Source: Pseudo-nitzschia pungens (taxonomy: Eukaryota; Bacillariophyta; Bacillariophyceae; Bacillariales; Bacillariaceae). From it: 64,000 bases of DNA. The stretch spans positions 310,001 to 374,000 of the forward strand of contig CM074762.1 of the NCBI GenBank assembly GCA_037355855.1, in the 5' to 3' direction. A program made the position numbers and the translations under genes. Shown here one piece after another: positions 11,759-22,239 of the stretch. Under the pieces are notes generated by a model. It was given only the letters and a program-made list of their open reading frames with translations. It was not told where the DNA came from and did not search any database. How positions within the stretch are numbered: the stretch's first letter is position 1; every line of letters begins with the position of its first letter.

Positions 11759-13968
11759 ATGAAGTTCGCAGCCACCGCCGTTCTGGCCCTCCTCCTTGGA
11801 GAGCAAACCGCCGCCTTTGCTCCCGTTTCTCCCGTTCGATCGAGCTACCAGCAACAACGATCGAGCGCCCTCTCCATGGCCGCCGACGTGGACGCACCCG
11901 TGATCCAAAAGAGCCAGTACGGACCCACCGATGTTCGCTACTCGGACTTCCTCAAGCTGGTGGACGCCGACAAGATCGAGAAGGTTACCTTCAGTGCCGA
12001 TGGTACCCAGCTGTTGGGAGTCGACGTGGACGGGACCCGCCTCAAGATCGAGGCCCTCCCCAACGACCCCGGTCTCCTCACCCAGCTCACCGACCACAAG
12101 GTGCGTTTTGTTTTGTTCTATCTCGTTTTGTATCGAATTGAATGGAATGGAATCGACAACGACAGATTGTCTCGGTTTGTGGACTATTTTTTGGCTTGAA
12201 TTTTTCAGAGATGCTCAACGATTTCATTGCACTTTCGCTCTTCTCGACTCTTATTTGGTTTGATTTGAATTGATTTGATATTATTTGATATGATTTCTGT
12301 TGCTTCCGGCAGGTCGATGTTACCGTTTTGCCACAGCAAGAAGCCAGTGGCCTCGGCGAGCTCGCACAATCCCTGATCTTCCCTGCGGCCTTGTTTGCCG
12401 GACTCTTCTTCCTGAGCCGACGCGCCGGAGGAGGAATGGGAGGCATGGGCGGAGGCCCCGGAGGACCGATGGGATTCGCCAAGTCCAAGGCTGAGATCCA
12501 GATGGTCCCCGATACCGGAGTTACCTTTGACGATGTCGCTGGATGTGACGGAGCCAAGCTCGAGTTGTGCGAAGTCGTCGACTTCTTGAAACAGCCCGAG
12601 GCGTACACCAACAACGGATGCCGCATTCCACGAGGTGTCATTCTGGACGGACCTCCCGGTACCGGTAAGACGCTCTTGGCGAAGGCCGTTGCCGGAGAAG
12701 CTGGTGTTCCATTTATCTCGATCAGTGGTTCCGAGTTTGTGGAGATGTTTGTAGGTGTGGGTGCCTCCCGCGTTCGTGATATCTTTGGACAGGCGAAGAA
12801 GAATGCCCCTTGCATCATCTTTATCGATGAGATCGATGCCGTTGGACGTCAACGTGGTGCCGGATTTGCCGGTGGAAACGACGAGCGCGAACAGACCGTG
12901 AACCAAATTCTGGTGGAAATGGATGGATTCGATGGCAATCCCGGTATTATTACCATTGCCGCTACTAACCGTGTGGACATTCTGGATCAGGCCCTCTTGC
13001 GTCCCGGACGATTTGATCGCAAGGTCACCGTGGACCTTCCCGACTTTAAGGGACGAACACGAATCCTGGGAGTCCACTCCAGAGGAAAGCCCCTCGAACC
13101 CGATGTGGACTTGGAAGCCATTGCACGCCGCACACCCGGATACTCCGGAGCCCAATTGGAGAACCTCATGAACGAAGCGGCAATCTCTGCCGCGCGTGCC
13201 AACAAGAGCACCATTGGATGGGAACAAATCGATGGAGCCGTGGATCGTCTCATGGTTGGACTCGAAAAGCAGGGTGGCAACCAAGAGATGAAGTCGAAGG
13301 AAATGGTGGCCTACCACGAGGCTGGACACGCTGTGGTGGGAGCCTTGGTCCCCGATTATGACCAGGTTCAGAAGATCTCGATCATCCCTCGTTCCAATGG
13401 AGCTGGTGGATTGACCTTCTTTGCTCCCCAGGAGTCTCGTCTCGAATCGGGTATGTACAGCAAGCAATACCTCGAATCGCAGCTGGCTGTCGCGCTCGGT
13501 GGACGTCTCGCCGAAGAAATTATCTATGGAGAGGACAAGGTCACAACCGGTGCCTCGAACGATATTCAGCAGGTTGCCAATATTGCCAAGCGCATGGTCC
13601 AACAGTGGGGAATGAGCGAGAAGGTTGGTAGCATCTGCCTCGATGAGAGCAGTGGAAACCCGCAATTCATGGGAATGGGTATGTTGCAGGGACGCACCCG
13701 ATGGGGAGACAAGAAGATGAAGGACTGCGAAGAAGAAACAGAGCGCCTCGTCAACAACTCTTACATTATTGCCAAGACCATCCTCCTCGAAAACAGAGAC
13801 TTGTTCGAGCACCTCACCAAGGCACTCATGGAACAAGAGGTCGTCTCGGCCGAAGAGTTCCAGATGATGCTCGTTGATTTCAACGCCAAGACCATCGACT
13901 ACAAGCTCATCGGAGACGAACAAAACCGGGAAGCCCTTCCCTTCAAGCTCCTTCCCGATAGCGTCTAA
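11759..13968 (+). CDS. ftsH: Plastid-targeted FtsH zinc metalloprotease, copy 2 (intact)
   Basis: Two exons, 11759-12100 and 12313-13968, with a 212-bp GT-AG intron at the same position and phase as in copy 1. The product is 665 residues. It has a signal peptide ([15 protein letters not shown]) with a TAAFAP junction, a lumenal FtsH domain (about 58-113), one membrane span (131-149) and a Gly/Met-rich linker. Walker A GPPGTGKT is at 227-234, Walker B IIFIDE at about 282-287, then the second region of homology with ATNR and RPGRFDR, and zinc site HEAGH at 449-453. All catalytic residues are present. The protein is an ATP-dependent membrane protease, probably in thylakoids (inferred from targeting and family). 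It lies head to head with copy 1. The two proteins are close, but synonymous sites differ widely, so the duplication is not recent. Confidence 0.95.
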
Positions 13969-14810
13969 GCGCGCTGACGAGAAGAGCGTGTATGCGCTAC
14001 GATTTAGTTGTTACACCCACGGAGAAAGGGGACGCAAGCAACCATTGAATGATCCTGCTACTCAACGAACGTGAACAAACCCTTTCCACAACGCGCCAGT
14101 CGACACCACAGCCGCGCCAGTCACGCGACAACCCCTGAAGTCTTTCCCCGGCGGAAACTTCCATTCGTCGAAACGAAAGTACTATCACTATCTCATCATT
14201 ACTACTCATTAAAATTGATACGATTAGTGATTAGGTTATTCTCTTTGAAAAAAGCTCTCTTTCCTCACAGCAGTAGTGCTTCCATCCTGTGGGTCCTTGG
14301 CTTCACATTCAGAAACGGTGTCGGTCGTTGCATCGGATGTTCCCATACTCCTCAGTTCCAGCAGGTCAATACGGTGGAGCATATCCAGCATGGATGGGTG
14401 AATGCCAAGGGTAAAAGGAAGTCAGTACAGTAATCTTAGTCAATTGTCATGTCAGACCCGATCGATCAGGAATCGCCAATCAGTCATCATACGAGTATTT
14501 TCAATACCGTAAATTATTTCTTGCGATTAGATTGCTGAGTACGAACACGTAAGGCTTACTTGTAGTCATACGGTAACTTACCTCGTAAGGATTAATGGAT
14601 CACAAGAAATCTGAAGAATCTTAATTCACATTATTTTCGTTCGTCATACGGGAGCGGTCGGAAATGGAAAACATGCGCACCGCGCGACAGGTTAAGTTTT
14701 TTCAAAATGATACGTATGAACTTACAGTACATACTACATATCAACGTGTGATCTACCTATTTTAATACGTAGAACGAGATGCGTAACGTTCATGAAAAAA
14801 ATCACGGATC
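13969..14810. other. Intergenic region, low GC, no gene seen
   Basis: About 0.8 kb downstream of FtsH copy 2. It becomes AT-rich towards the minisatellite and contains short TACGAGTA/GTAAGG-type motifs near 14500-14600. No coding frame was supported. Confidence 0.5.
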
Positions 14811-15027
14811 TTTTTGAACAGTTATACCGGTACATCCGGGTTTTTTGAACAGTTATACATCCGGGTTTTTTGAACAGTTATACATCCGGGTTTTTTGAAC
14901 AGTTATACATCCGGGTTTTTTTACACTTATACATCCGGATTTTTTGAACAGTTATACATCCGGGTTTTTTGACACTTATACATCCGGGTTTTTTGACACT
15001 TATACATCCGGATTTTTTTGACACTTA
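14811..15027. repeat. 24/25-bp minisatellite, left part
   Basis: About eight or nine tandem copies of a unit with core TTATACATCCGGGTTTTTTGA. Two versions alternate: a 25-bp form with GAACAG and a 24-bp form with GACACT. The first copy carries a TACCGGTA variant (14825-14832). The array continues after the inserted element at 15662. Confidence 0.9.
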
Positions 15028-15661
15028 TCGTTTAGCTGCGGCGGGGTTCTAAAACTGCAGATATGCGCATTTTTTTTTTGGAGTAATCATAACTTCTAAA
15101 GTATAGATCCAATAGCAACAAGTAATGGCTTGTTAGAAAGCCCTCACTCTCCTCTTTCCATAGGTATATGGTTCTATAGACTTCAGAGGTGCTCTTGTTG
15201 TTGCAAATACTCACTGAAGTTGACACATGTAATTTTGGCACATGCGCATATGCGCATTTTTAGAACCACTTTAGAACCACACGCATTTACTAGTAATGAC
15301 TAATTCAATTCAAGTTTTATGTTGGCCCATCGCATTTTTAGGACCACACGCATTTACTAGTAATGACTAATTTGATTCAAATTTTACGTTCAACAATTTT
15401 AGTGAGGTTTACCGGTGATGACTACTTTGATTCAATGAGTCGGGTTCTCTTTTTTCTCCGAAGGAACGTCTTTCCAAAATTGAGTAAAATTTGACTAGTA
15501 GGATCAGTATTCAATCAAAAATGAACTGATGTTTGACTAAATTGAGTAAAATAAGACTCATCAGATTAACATTAAAATGATATTTGACTAATACGATCAG
15601 GAATAAAAGATGGTCCTAAAACTACTGGTCATCAGTAGTTTTTTCCGCCGCAGCTAAACGA
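15028..15661. mobile_element. MITE-like non-autonomous DNA transposon with TA target duplication
   Basis: A 634-bp element bounded by perfect 17-bp terminal inverted repeats, TCGTTTAGCTGCGGCGG at 15028-15044 and its reverse complement at 15645-15661. Both ends are flanked by TA (15026-15027 and 15662-15663). Removing the element and one TA restores an uninterrupted minisatellite unit, which shows it inserted into the array. The TA duplication is typical of the Tc1/mariner superfamily (known biology); assignment to that group is inference. The interior has no transposase frame. It holds AT-rich direct repeats (15253/15331 and 15281/15348) and a short hairpin near 15618-15642. Confidence 0.8.
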
Positions 15662-15741
15662 TACATCCGGGTTTTTTGAACACTTATACATCCGGGTTTT
15701 TTGACACTTATACATCCGGGTTTTTTGACACTTATACATCC
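15662..15741. repeat. 24/25-bp minisatellite, right part
   Basis: Three to four further copies of the same unit as at 14811-15027, resuming in register directly after the TA duplication of the inserted element. Confidence 0.88.
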
Positions 15742-16265
15742 GTACCAATCATTTTTTGGTCGTTGAGATAGCTTCATGATTTACGAGTAAATTACTCGTA
15801 AGGTTACCTCGTAGGTACCGTAGGGGCTCGAGTAAACGACAACATTCTCAATTCAGATGCACGAAAGTTACTCGTACATACGTACCTTTTGTCCAGTCAG
15901 CAGTGTTGTTACCTTATGTATCTTAGGTACGGACTACGAACTTGTGCTTATTTCATAAGATTGACGAAGAAAAGATTACGGCAAGCTGATTGATTCGCGT
16001 CACCGCATCAACTACAAGTGATTACGAGTAAGTTACGTAAAACTTTAATCTGTAATCTTACTTGTACTTGTCCTTCTCCCTACCGTAATAAACCTTACCG
16101 GTAAGATCTTACTCCGTGAACTCAGACGAATGTTGACCGAGCGGGATTCAATATCTTTTTCCAAAATACAGTAGTAGTAATTATTCCGTGTCGACGAGAC
16201 AAAACGGCGGAAGCACTAAGCGCTAAGCTCTAAGCACTCCTCGAATCCACGACGAAAAAAAGAGA
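15742..16265. other. Intergenic region upstream of the oxidoreductase gene
   Basis: About 0.5 kb with many short TTACTCGTAAGG and GTAAGATCTTAC-type motifs and one TACCGGTA at 16096-16103. It must contain the promoter of the gene at 16266. No core element could be assigned. Confidence 0.45.
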
Positions 16266-18290
16266 ATGGGAACTTGGACGAGATCCATCGCGTTTCTCCT
16301 TTGGATGGATTCGCGGTCGTTGACCAAAGCGTTCTGCAACCCCCGTCCGAATAACATACCGAAGAGCGCACAACTGCAAACCCAAAAACGACTTTCGACA
16401 ATCGCCATGGAAGCCACAAAACCAACAACGAATTCCCCGACAACCTCGTGGGCCGAGAACGATGCGGACCTGGCACGGGAGGCCCGGGAAGAACTGGGGA
16501 TCTGGCCGCTCGACGAGCACAACGCCAAGCTCCTGAACGAGGTCCATCCCCGCGGATTCGTGACGGAAATGGAGGACGCCCCCCACCCGATCTACGATCT
16601 GATCGCGATCGGATCCGGCGCCGGGGGACTCGTCAGCAGCAAGCAAACGGGACGCCGGGGCGGCAAGTCGGCCATGATCTCGGAGCACCTGGCCGGGGGA
16701 GACTGCCTCAATTCGGGCTGCGTCCCTTCCAAGGCGCTGATCTCGAGCGCAAGGGCGGTGGCGCAGATCCGCAGGGCGGCGTCCCTCGGGATCGACCTGG
16801 ACCTGGACAGTCTGAGAGTGGACTTTCCCCGAGTGATGCGGCGGCTGCGGGAGAAGCGGGCGGCGATCGCTCCCGCCGACGGTCACCCCGGAACGGAGGC
16901 CACGGGAGCGCACGTCTACCAGGGGCGGGGGAGGCTGACGGGGCCCGACACGGTGGAGGTCAACGGCCAGGTCCTCAGATTCAAGACCTGCGTCCTGGCG
17001 ACAGGGGGGAGACCGGCGATTCCCGAGGGGATTCCGGGCCTGAGGGAGGCTCCCTTTGTGACCAACGAGCAGCTGTTCAATCTGGAGGAGCTCCCGCCAC
17101 GCATGGTTATTTTAGGGTGCCGGTGAGTTTTTGCGTTGTCTTGCCGAGTGCCGTCTCTTCTTGTCTCGTCTTTCTCGTCTTCTGGTGTTCTAGTGTGTTG
17201 TATTGGGCCGAGCTACGATATGGGATTGGTTTGTACAAAAAAAAAACATAGTTTTTAACCAAAGCGCAGAGCGTCGCGTCGCTGACACTGTCGTTTGGTC
17301 TCTTGCGCTTCCGTGTGTTCGTTGGGTCGTTTGTCCGTCTTGTATTTTTGTTTGTTTGTTTGATTTTTTTTTGCCTGTCATCCGATTCCAGGAGTCGTGG
17401 CCCTGGAAATGGCACAAGCCTTTTCTCTCCTGGGAACCAAGGTCACCGTGATCAATCGCTCGTCGCGCCTCTTTGAATCCAAGGCCGGCGATCCGGAAGC
17501 GGCCGCGCTGATCCAGAGCGAATTGGAAAACGACGGCGTCGCCTTTCTATCGAGCTCGGGCATTGACAGCGTCGAAACCCTCAGAGGAAATAATAATAAT
17601 AATAATGACGAATCCGGACTCCCGCTCATGGCCGTCCGCGTCGGAGACCAGACCCTGGAGTGCGAATGCCTGCTGGTGGCCTCCGGACGCCTCGCCAACG
17701 TCGAGGACTGCGGCCTGCAAGAGGGCGGCGTCGAATTTCAGGCGGGGAGGGGCGTCGTCGTCGACGACAACGCGCGGTCGGTCAGCAATCCCCGCGTCTT
17801 TGCGGTCGGGGATTGCTGCGCCGGCGTCCCGCGACTGACGCACGTCGCCGGAGAAATGGCCAAGATGGCCGTACAGAACGCTCTGGCCGGGGACGACTGG
17901 AAGCTGAGCAGCCTGGTGATCCCCGCAGTGGCCTATACCGAGCCCGAGTTTGCGACGGTCGGAATCTCCTCCGCGGAGCAAGCCAGCGGCAAGGGCCTCG
18001 ACTGCGATGTCTACCGGGCCGGCCTGGAACACAACGATCGGGCGCTCCTGGAAAACCGCAACGTCGGCTTTGTCAAGATCGTGACCAAGAAGGGAACCGA
18101 CGAGATACTGGGAGCCACCATCGTCGCCGATCGCGCCGGGGAAATGATCAACGAGGTATCGCTGGCCATGAAAAACAACCTGGGCCTGCACGCCATCGGC
18201 AGAAACATTCATTCGTATCCCACGACGGGCGAAGCCGTGATGGGTTGCGGGTTGCAGTACATCAACAAGAACCTCCCGCGATTGGACTGA
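16266..18290 (+). CDS. FAD-dependent pyridine nucleotide-disulfide oxidoreductase (mercuric reductase/dihydrolipoyl dehydrogenase-like), frame anomaly at splice junction
   Basis: Two exons, about 16266-17122 and 17392-18290, with a 269-bp GTGAGT-AG intron; about 584 residues. It has the FAD-binding GSGAGG (116-121), redox-active pair CLNSGC (C147 and C152), an ATGGRP motif, an NAD(P)-binding Rossmann GC-GVVALEMA, a second FAD motif VFAVGDC, and a C-terminal dimerisation domain with the catalytic-type HSYPTTGE. It lacks the vicinal Cys pair at the C-terminus of true mercuric reductases, so the substrate is unknown. The N-terminus (basic, hydrophobic, then KAFC) could be a plastid or ER signal. 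The exon ends join out of frame by one base: a single extra C at about 17120-17121 would explain it. The second exon reads cleanly to its stop. Confidence 0.85.
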
Positions 18291-18518
18291 TGGATTGCTT
18301 CCTGTTGATACACGCAATATTATTTACCGATATTTATGGATTCAGTCGTTCCTTGAATTTAGTGAGCAACGAGAACCGAACAGAACCGAACCGGACAGAA
18401 CGCTTTCTTGTCATTACAGTAGAGCACAATACACAAAAAGAGTATCAAACCGTCGTGATTAAAAAATAATAATCCACCCATCGAATTATTTTGTGCGTGG
18501 CAAGGTAATAGCAATTTT

Positions 18519-21500
18519 TTAACCTTTTCGTCGGGACAGACGCCACGAGTCCTTTGGATTGAATCTGTCGTGGAGCGGCTCGATCTTCTCTTTGCGTTTC
18601 TGTTTCGTGATCTTGTTCGGATCGGCGGACTTGTAAAAGTTGGGAGCGAGTTCCGTCAGCCACTTGGCATCGATGACCATGATGTTTCTCATGTACTCCT
18701 TGGTGGTCAGCACCAATTCGTGGTAGATTACGTATTCCGGGTTTTTGTTGAACAGGGCGGAAGACGGATGGATGTACACCGGGTTCTGATCCACCAGCGT
18801 TCGGTAGCCCTCTTGCGGATCCTTCTTGGCGGCATTCGTAAAGAACCCCGCCGTGATGGCCTTGCAGATGAGCTTGTGGTTTCTCCCGGCTCGGATCAGC
18901 AACAAGCGGTATCGGTCCATGATGGTAACCAGCTGTTTTCGGACGTCCTGTGCCCTCCTCATGCTCCTGGCTTGGATAAAATTCTCAAAGCACCAGGGAC
19001 TCGAAAATTTCGCGGCTTCCCAGCCCTGGTACACCGCCAACAGGGTGAGGTGATCGCCCTCGGCCTGGTGAAACTTGGCCTTTCGCATGTCGGCTTGCGC
19101 CTGCTTGTCTTTGGGTCTGTAAAAGGGATTCTCTACGCTCAGCATGGCGGTAATGGTCAGGATCTCCTCCGAACAACTGAGATCCACCGAGAGAATCAGC
19201 ATCTTGGACAGGTTCGGCTCGAGCGGAAATTCCGCCATCTTTCGTCCCAGCCTCGACAGCAGGCCTTCTTCGTCCAGGGCACCGAGCGCGTAGAGTGTTT
19301 CGAGTGCGCCCACGAGGGTCGCCACCGGCGGCGGATCCATAAAGTCGAATCCCAGCAAATCGTTGATCCCCATGGCTTTCAGCTGCAGCACCACGTTCCC
19401 GAGATTGGTGCGCTGGATTTCGGGGATGTTGGTCGGCAGCATCTCGGTCTTGAACGCGTGCTCGGTATACAACCGATAGCACTTCCCCGGTCCCGTTCTT
19501 CCGGCACGTCCGGCTCTCTGCCTCGCGGAGGCCTGGCTGATGGGCGTGACCACCAACGAATCCATTCCCAGTTTCGGATTGAAGGCCTTTTGCTTGGAAA
19601 ACCCGGGATCGACGACGTAGTAAATTCCGTCGATGGTCAGCGATGCCTCGGCAATGTTGGTTGCCACGACGCACTTGCGGGAGCCCGGGGGAGCCGGTTC
19701 GAAAATCCGCGACTGCATCTCGGAGGGCAACGCGGAATAAACCGGTAGAATAATGAGCTCGGGTGCCAGGTCGCCCAGGGCCTGCATTCGGGTGTAGAGG
19801 GTCTCGCAGCAGGTAGTCAATTTCTTCCTGTCCCGTCAAAAACACCAGAATGTCTCCCGCCGGTTCCGACAGATGGATCTGCATCACCGTGATCAATGCC
19901 GCGTCGAGGTAATCGCTCTCGGGCTCTTTGGTGTACAAGATTTCGACGGGAAAAGTTCTTCCGGGGATCGTGAAGATCGGACAGGAAAAAAAGTACGTCG
20001 AAAATTTCTCGGCATCGAGCGTCGCAGAGGTCACAATGATTTTTAGGTCGGGTCTCCGGCGACACAAATCCTTCAACAGGCCAAAGAGGACATCGGTGTG
20101 GATGGTTCGCTCGTGGGCTTCGTCGAGCATCAGTGCCGAGTATCGCTTCAGATCGTTGTCCGCCAGGTATTCTCTCATGAGCATACCGTCCGTCATGTAC
20201 TTGATGATGGTATCGGACGACGTCACGTCTTCGAATCGGATCGAATACCCAACCTGCTCGCCCAGAGCGCATCCGTATTCTTCGGCGACGCGTTTGGAAA
20301 CCGAAACCGCGGCGACACGACGAGGCTGCGTGCACCCAATCATCCCCCGTTTCGTGATCCCCAGTTCGTCGAGGTATTGGGTCATTTGCGTCGTCTTTCC
20401 GCTTCCGGTTTCTCCGATCACGACCAGAACTTGGTTGTTCCGCACCGCGGACATCAGTTGCTGCTTCAATCGATAAATGGGGAGCGACTCTCGCTGTTCC
20501 TTGATCGATTTGTTGGAAATGATACCGTAGCTCAGGGTCTTGTTTTCCGCCTTTTGCTTCCACTCCGGCGCTCCCTCGAGCTGGGACATGACGTTGATGC
20601 TGCGCAATTCTTGCGCAAAATGGCGTTCTCCCGCCTCGGGAAGGGGATCCTCCCACGGTCGATTCAGATCCTTGGGAATGCTGTCGATCAATTGGTTGGC
20701 CTGGGCCTGTCGCAATTCCCGGCGCTCCTTGGCCAGGGTGGACTGCTGGAGAGCCGCTCGCTGGAGCGACCCATCCGGATTCTTGACAATCTTGATCGGT
20801 TCCAGGTCCCTCCGGCCGCTCCGTTTCGTTTGTCCGCGAAGAAAATTGGGTTCGGCTTCGGCCAGCTCGACCTCTGTCTCTTCCTCCGTCTCTTCCACCG
20901 CCAGCATTCCGTGTTCGGGATCGAAGGTGGGGTATTGCTCAACGGGCAAGACCCCCGATTTGATGAGTTGCTGCGCCTCGAAGAGTTCGTGCTCCGTCAG
21001 GGCCTGCTTGGTCGGTCGGAACCCCCTGCCCGCACGGCCGGCTTCCCGCCGCTCCGTCGCCCGGAGCTTGTTTACGTCCAGGCCGGGATGGACGACGGCC
21101 GTGGAGGACAGGGATGCCTTTGTGGCCGTTTTGGTGTTGATGTCGAACGAGGACGCCGAAGCAGATGTCGACGAGGATTCCATCGCCGCCGTCCTGCGAA
21201 AGGGCATCAGATCCCGCCCCGTCTTTTGGTCCACGTCCTTGATGGACAGAATCAGCTTCTTGTCTCCGGAATTGGTCTCCGTCATGGAAACCAGCTTGAC
21301 CCACACCGATTGGCCCTTTCGAAAATCACGGCGATCGTAGTTGTTGGGGAGCTGGTTCTTGTAGCACATGCCCGACGTGTTGTTGCTTTTGAAATCGTCC
21401 AGGCTGATTCGAATCCCAAAGTCCAGGACCTGCTCGACCCGACCGGTGTAGATCTCGTGTACCTCCAGGGTTGGAGCCGATCGGGGACGCTTCGAACCGC

Positions 21501-22239
21501 TGGCACCGGTACTGGTATTGTCCGTGTCGGTGTTGTTCGTCATCCAGGCCGGCAGGTTAGAAATTCCCCTCCGACGGCTCGACTCGGCGACACCACTACC
21601 ACCACCACCACCACCACTACCTCCCGACGAAACCACGGGGGGCGGCGGCTTCATCTCGCGGCCCGAACCCTCGGTGTGTTCGTAAAAGCCATCGTCCAGT
21701 GGCACACTGGTTTGCAGATTGGGTTTGGCGAGTCCCGGAAAGTTGGTCGACAGGGGATGGGAGGCCCCGTCCACGGTGCTCTTGAATTTTTGTTCGTTCG
21801 TCGCTTGCTGTTGCTTCTCGGCCTTTTCTCGCTGCTTCTTCGCCCAGCGCCGAATCCTTGGCGATTGATCGCGGACCCATTCCAGCAGACTCTTGCACAA
21901 GCTCAGCGGCAGGTCGGGTGCCCCGTTCTCGGCCATGCGCTGTTTCAGGTGCTGCGACTCTTCCAGCAAGACGTGCGTTTCCAGCGGTTGTCCCTCCCGC
22001 CAGCGTTCCGGTCGTCCGGCTCCCCCCTTTTTCAGTTGCGTCTCCGTCAGGTGGACAATGAATTCCGTCAGCGTCTTGTCGGTCAGACCGTTCAGGTGGG
22101 GACTCATCGCTTCGGTAACTCGAGAGGTCAGGGCCATGTCCTCCATTCGTTCCACGGGAGTGAAGGGAACGGATTTCTTTGCGCCCTTGTTCTTTTTTTT
22201 CTTTTTGGATACATCGGTGCTATCTTTGACGTTCGCCAT
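18519..22239 (-). CDS. PRP22: DEAH-box pre-mRNA splicing helicase DHX8/PRP22, frame broken once
   Basis: About 1239 residues in one exon if one base is removed near 19815. Start MANVKD at 22239 is preferred over an upstream Met that would read through a GGAT repeat. Order: the N-terminal helical region typical of DHX8 (residues about 30-60), an S1 RNA-binding domain (about 255-345), helicase core with GETGSGKT (about 608), DEAH (about 705), SAT, then FLTGQEEID and QRAGRAGR (about 908), winged helix/ratchet and OB fold to the C-terminus. Length fits human DHX8 (about 1220). PRP22 releases spliced mRNA from the spliceosome using ATP. After EEID the frame reads YLLRD; removing one base restores the TCCETLY continuation expected from the family. 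Upstream and downstream halves are both well conserved. Confidence 0.93.
19815..19816. other. Apparent one-base gain in the PRP22 gene
   Basis: On the plus strand GGTAGTC stands where GGTGTC would keep the frame. It is not in a homopolymer, unlike the events at 5217-5221 and 10395-10399. Confidence 0.75.

Noticed and set aside
14811..15741. Repeat array considered as CRISPR
   Set aside because: The copies are directly adjacent with no unique spacers, in a nuclear-type eukaryotic context.
14430..16265. Low-GC, gene-free stretch considered as a diatom-type centromere
   Set aside because: Some low-GC DNA is present, but a 2-kb stretch with a transposon and a minisatellite is not enough evidence. 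Only CENH3 mapping could decide.
16266..18290. Name 'mercuric reductase' for the disulfide oxidoreductase
   Set aside because: It lacks the C-terminal vicinal cysteines that bind mercury in MerA, so only the superfamily is claimed.
5217..19816. Programmed +1 ribosomal frameshifting as an explanation for the four frame breaks
   Set aside because: The four sites share no slippery motif, no stop codon at the shift site, and one falls at a splice junction. A sequence insertion error is simpler.
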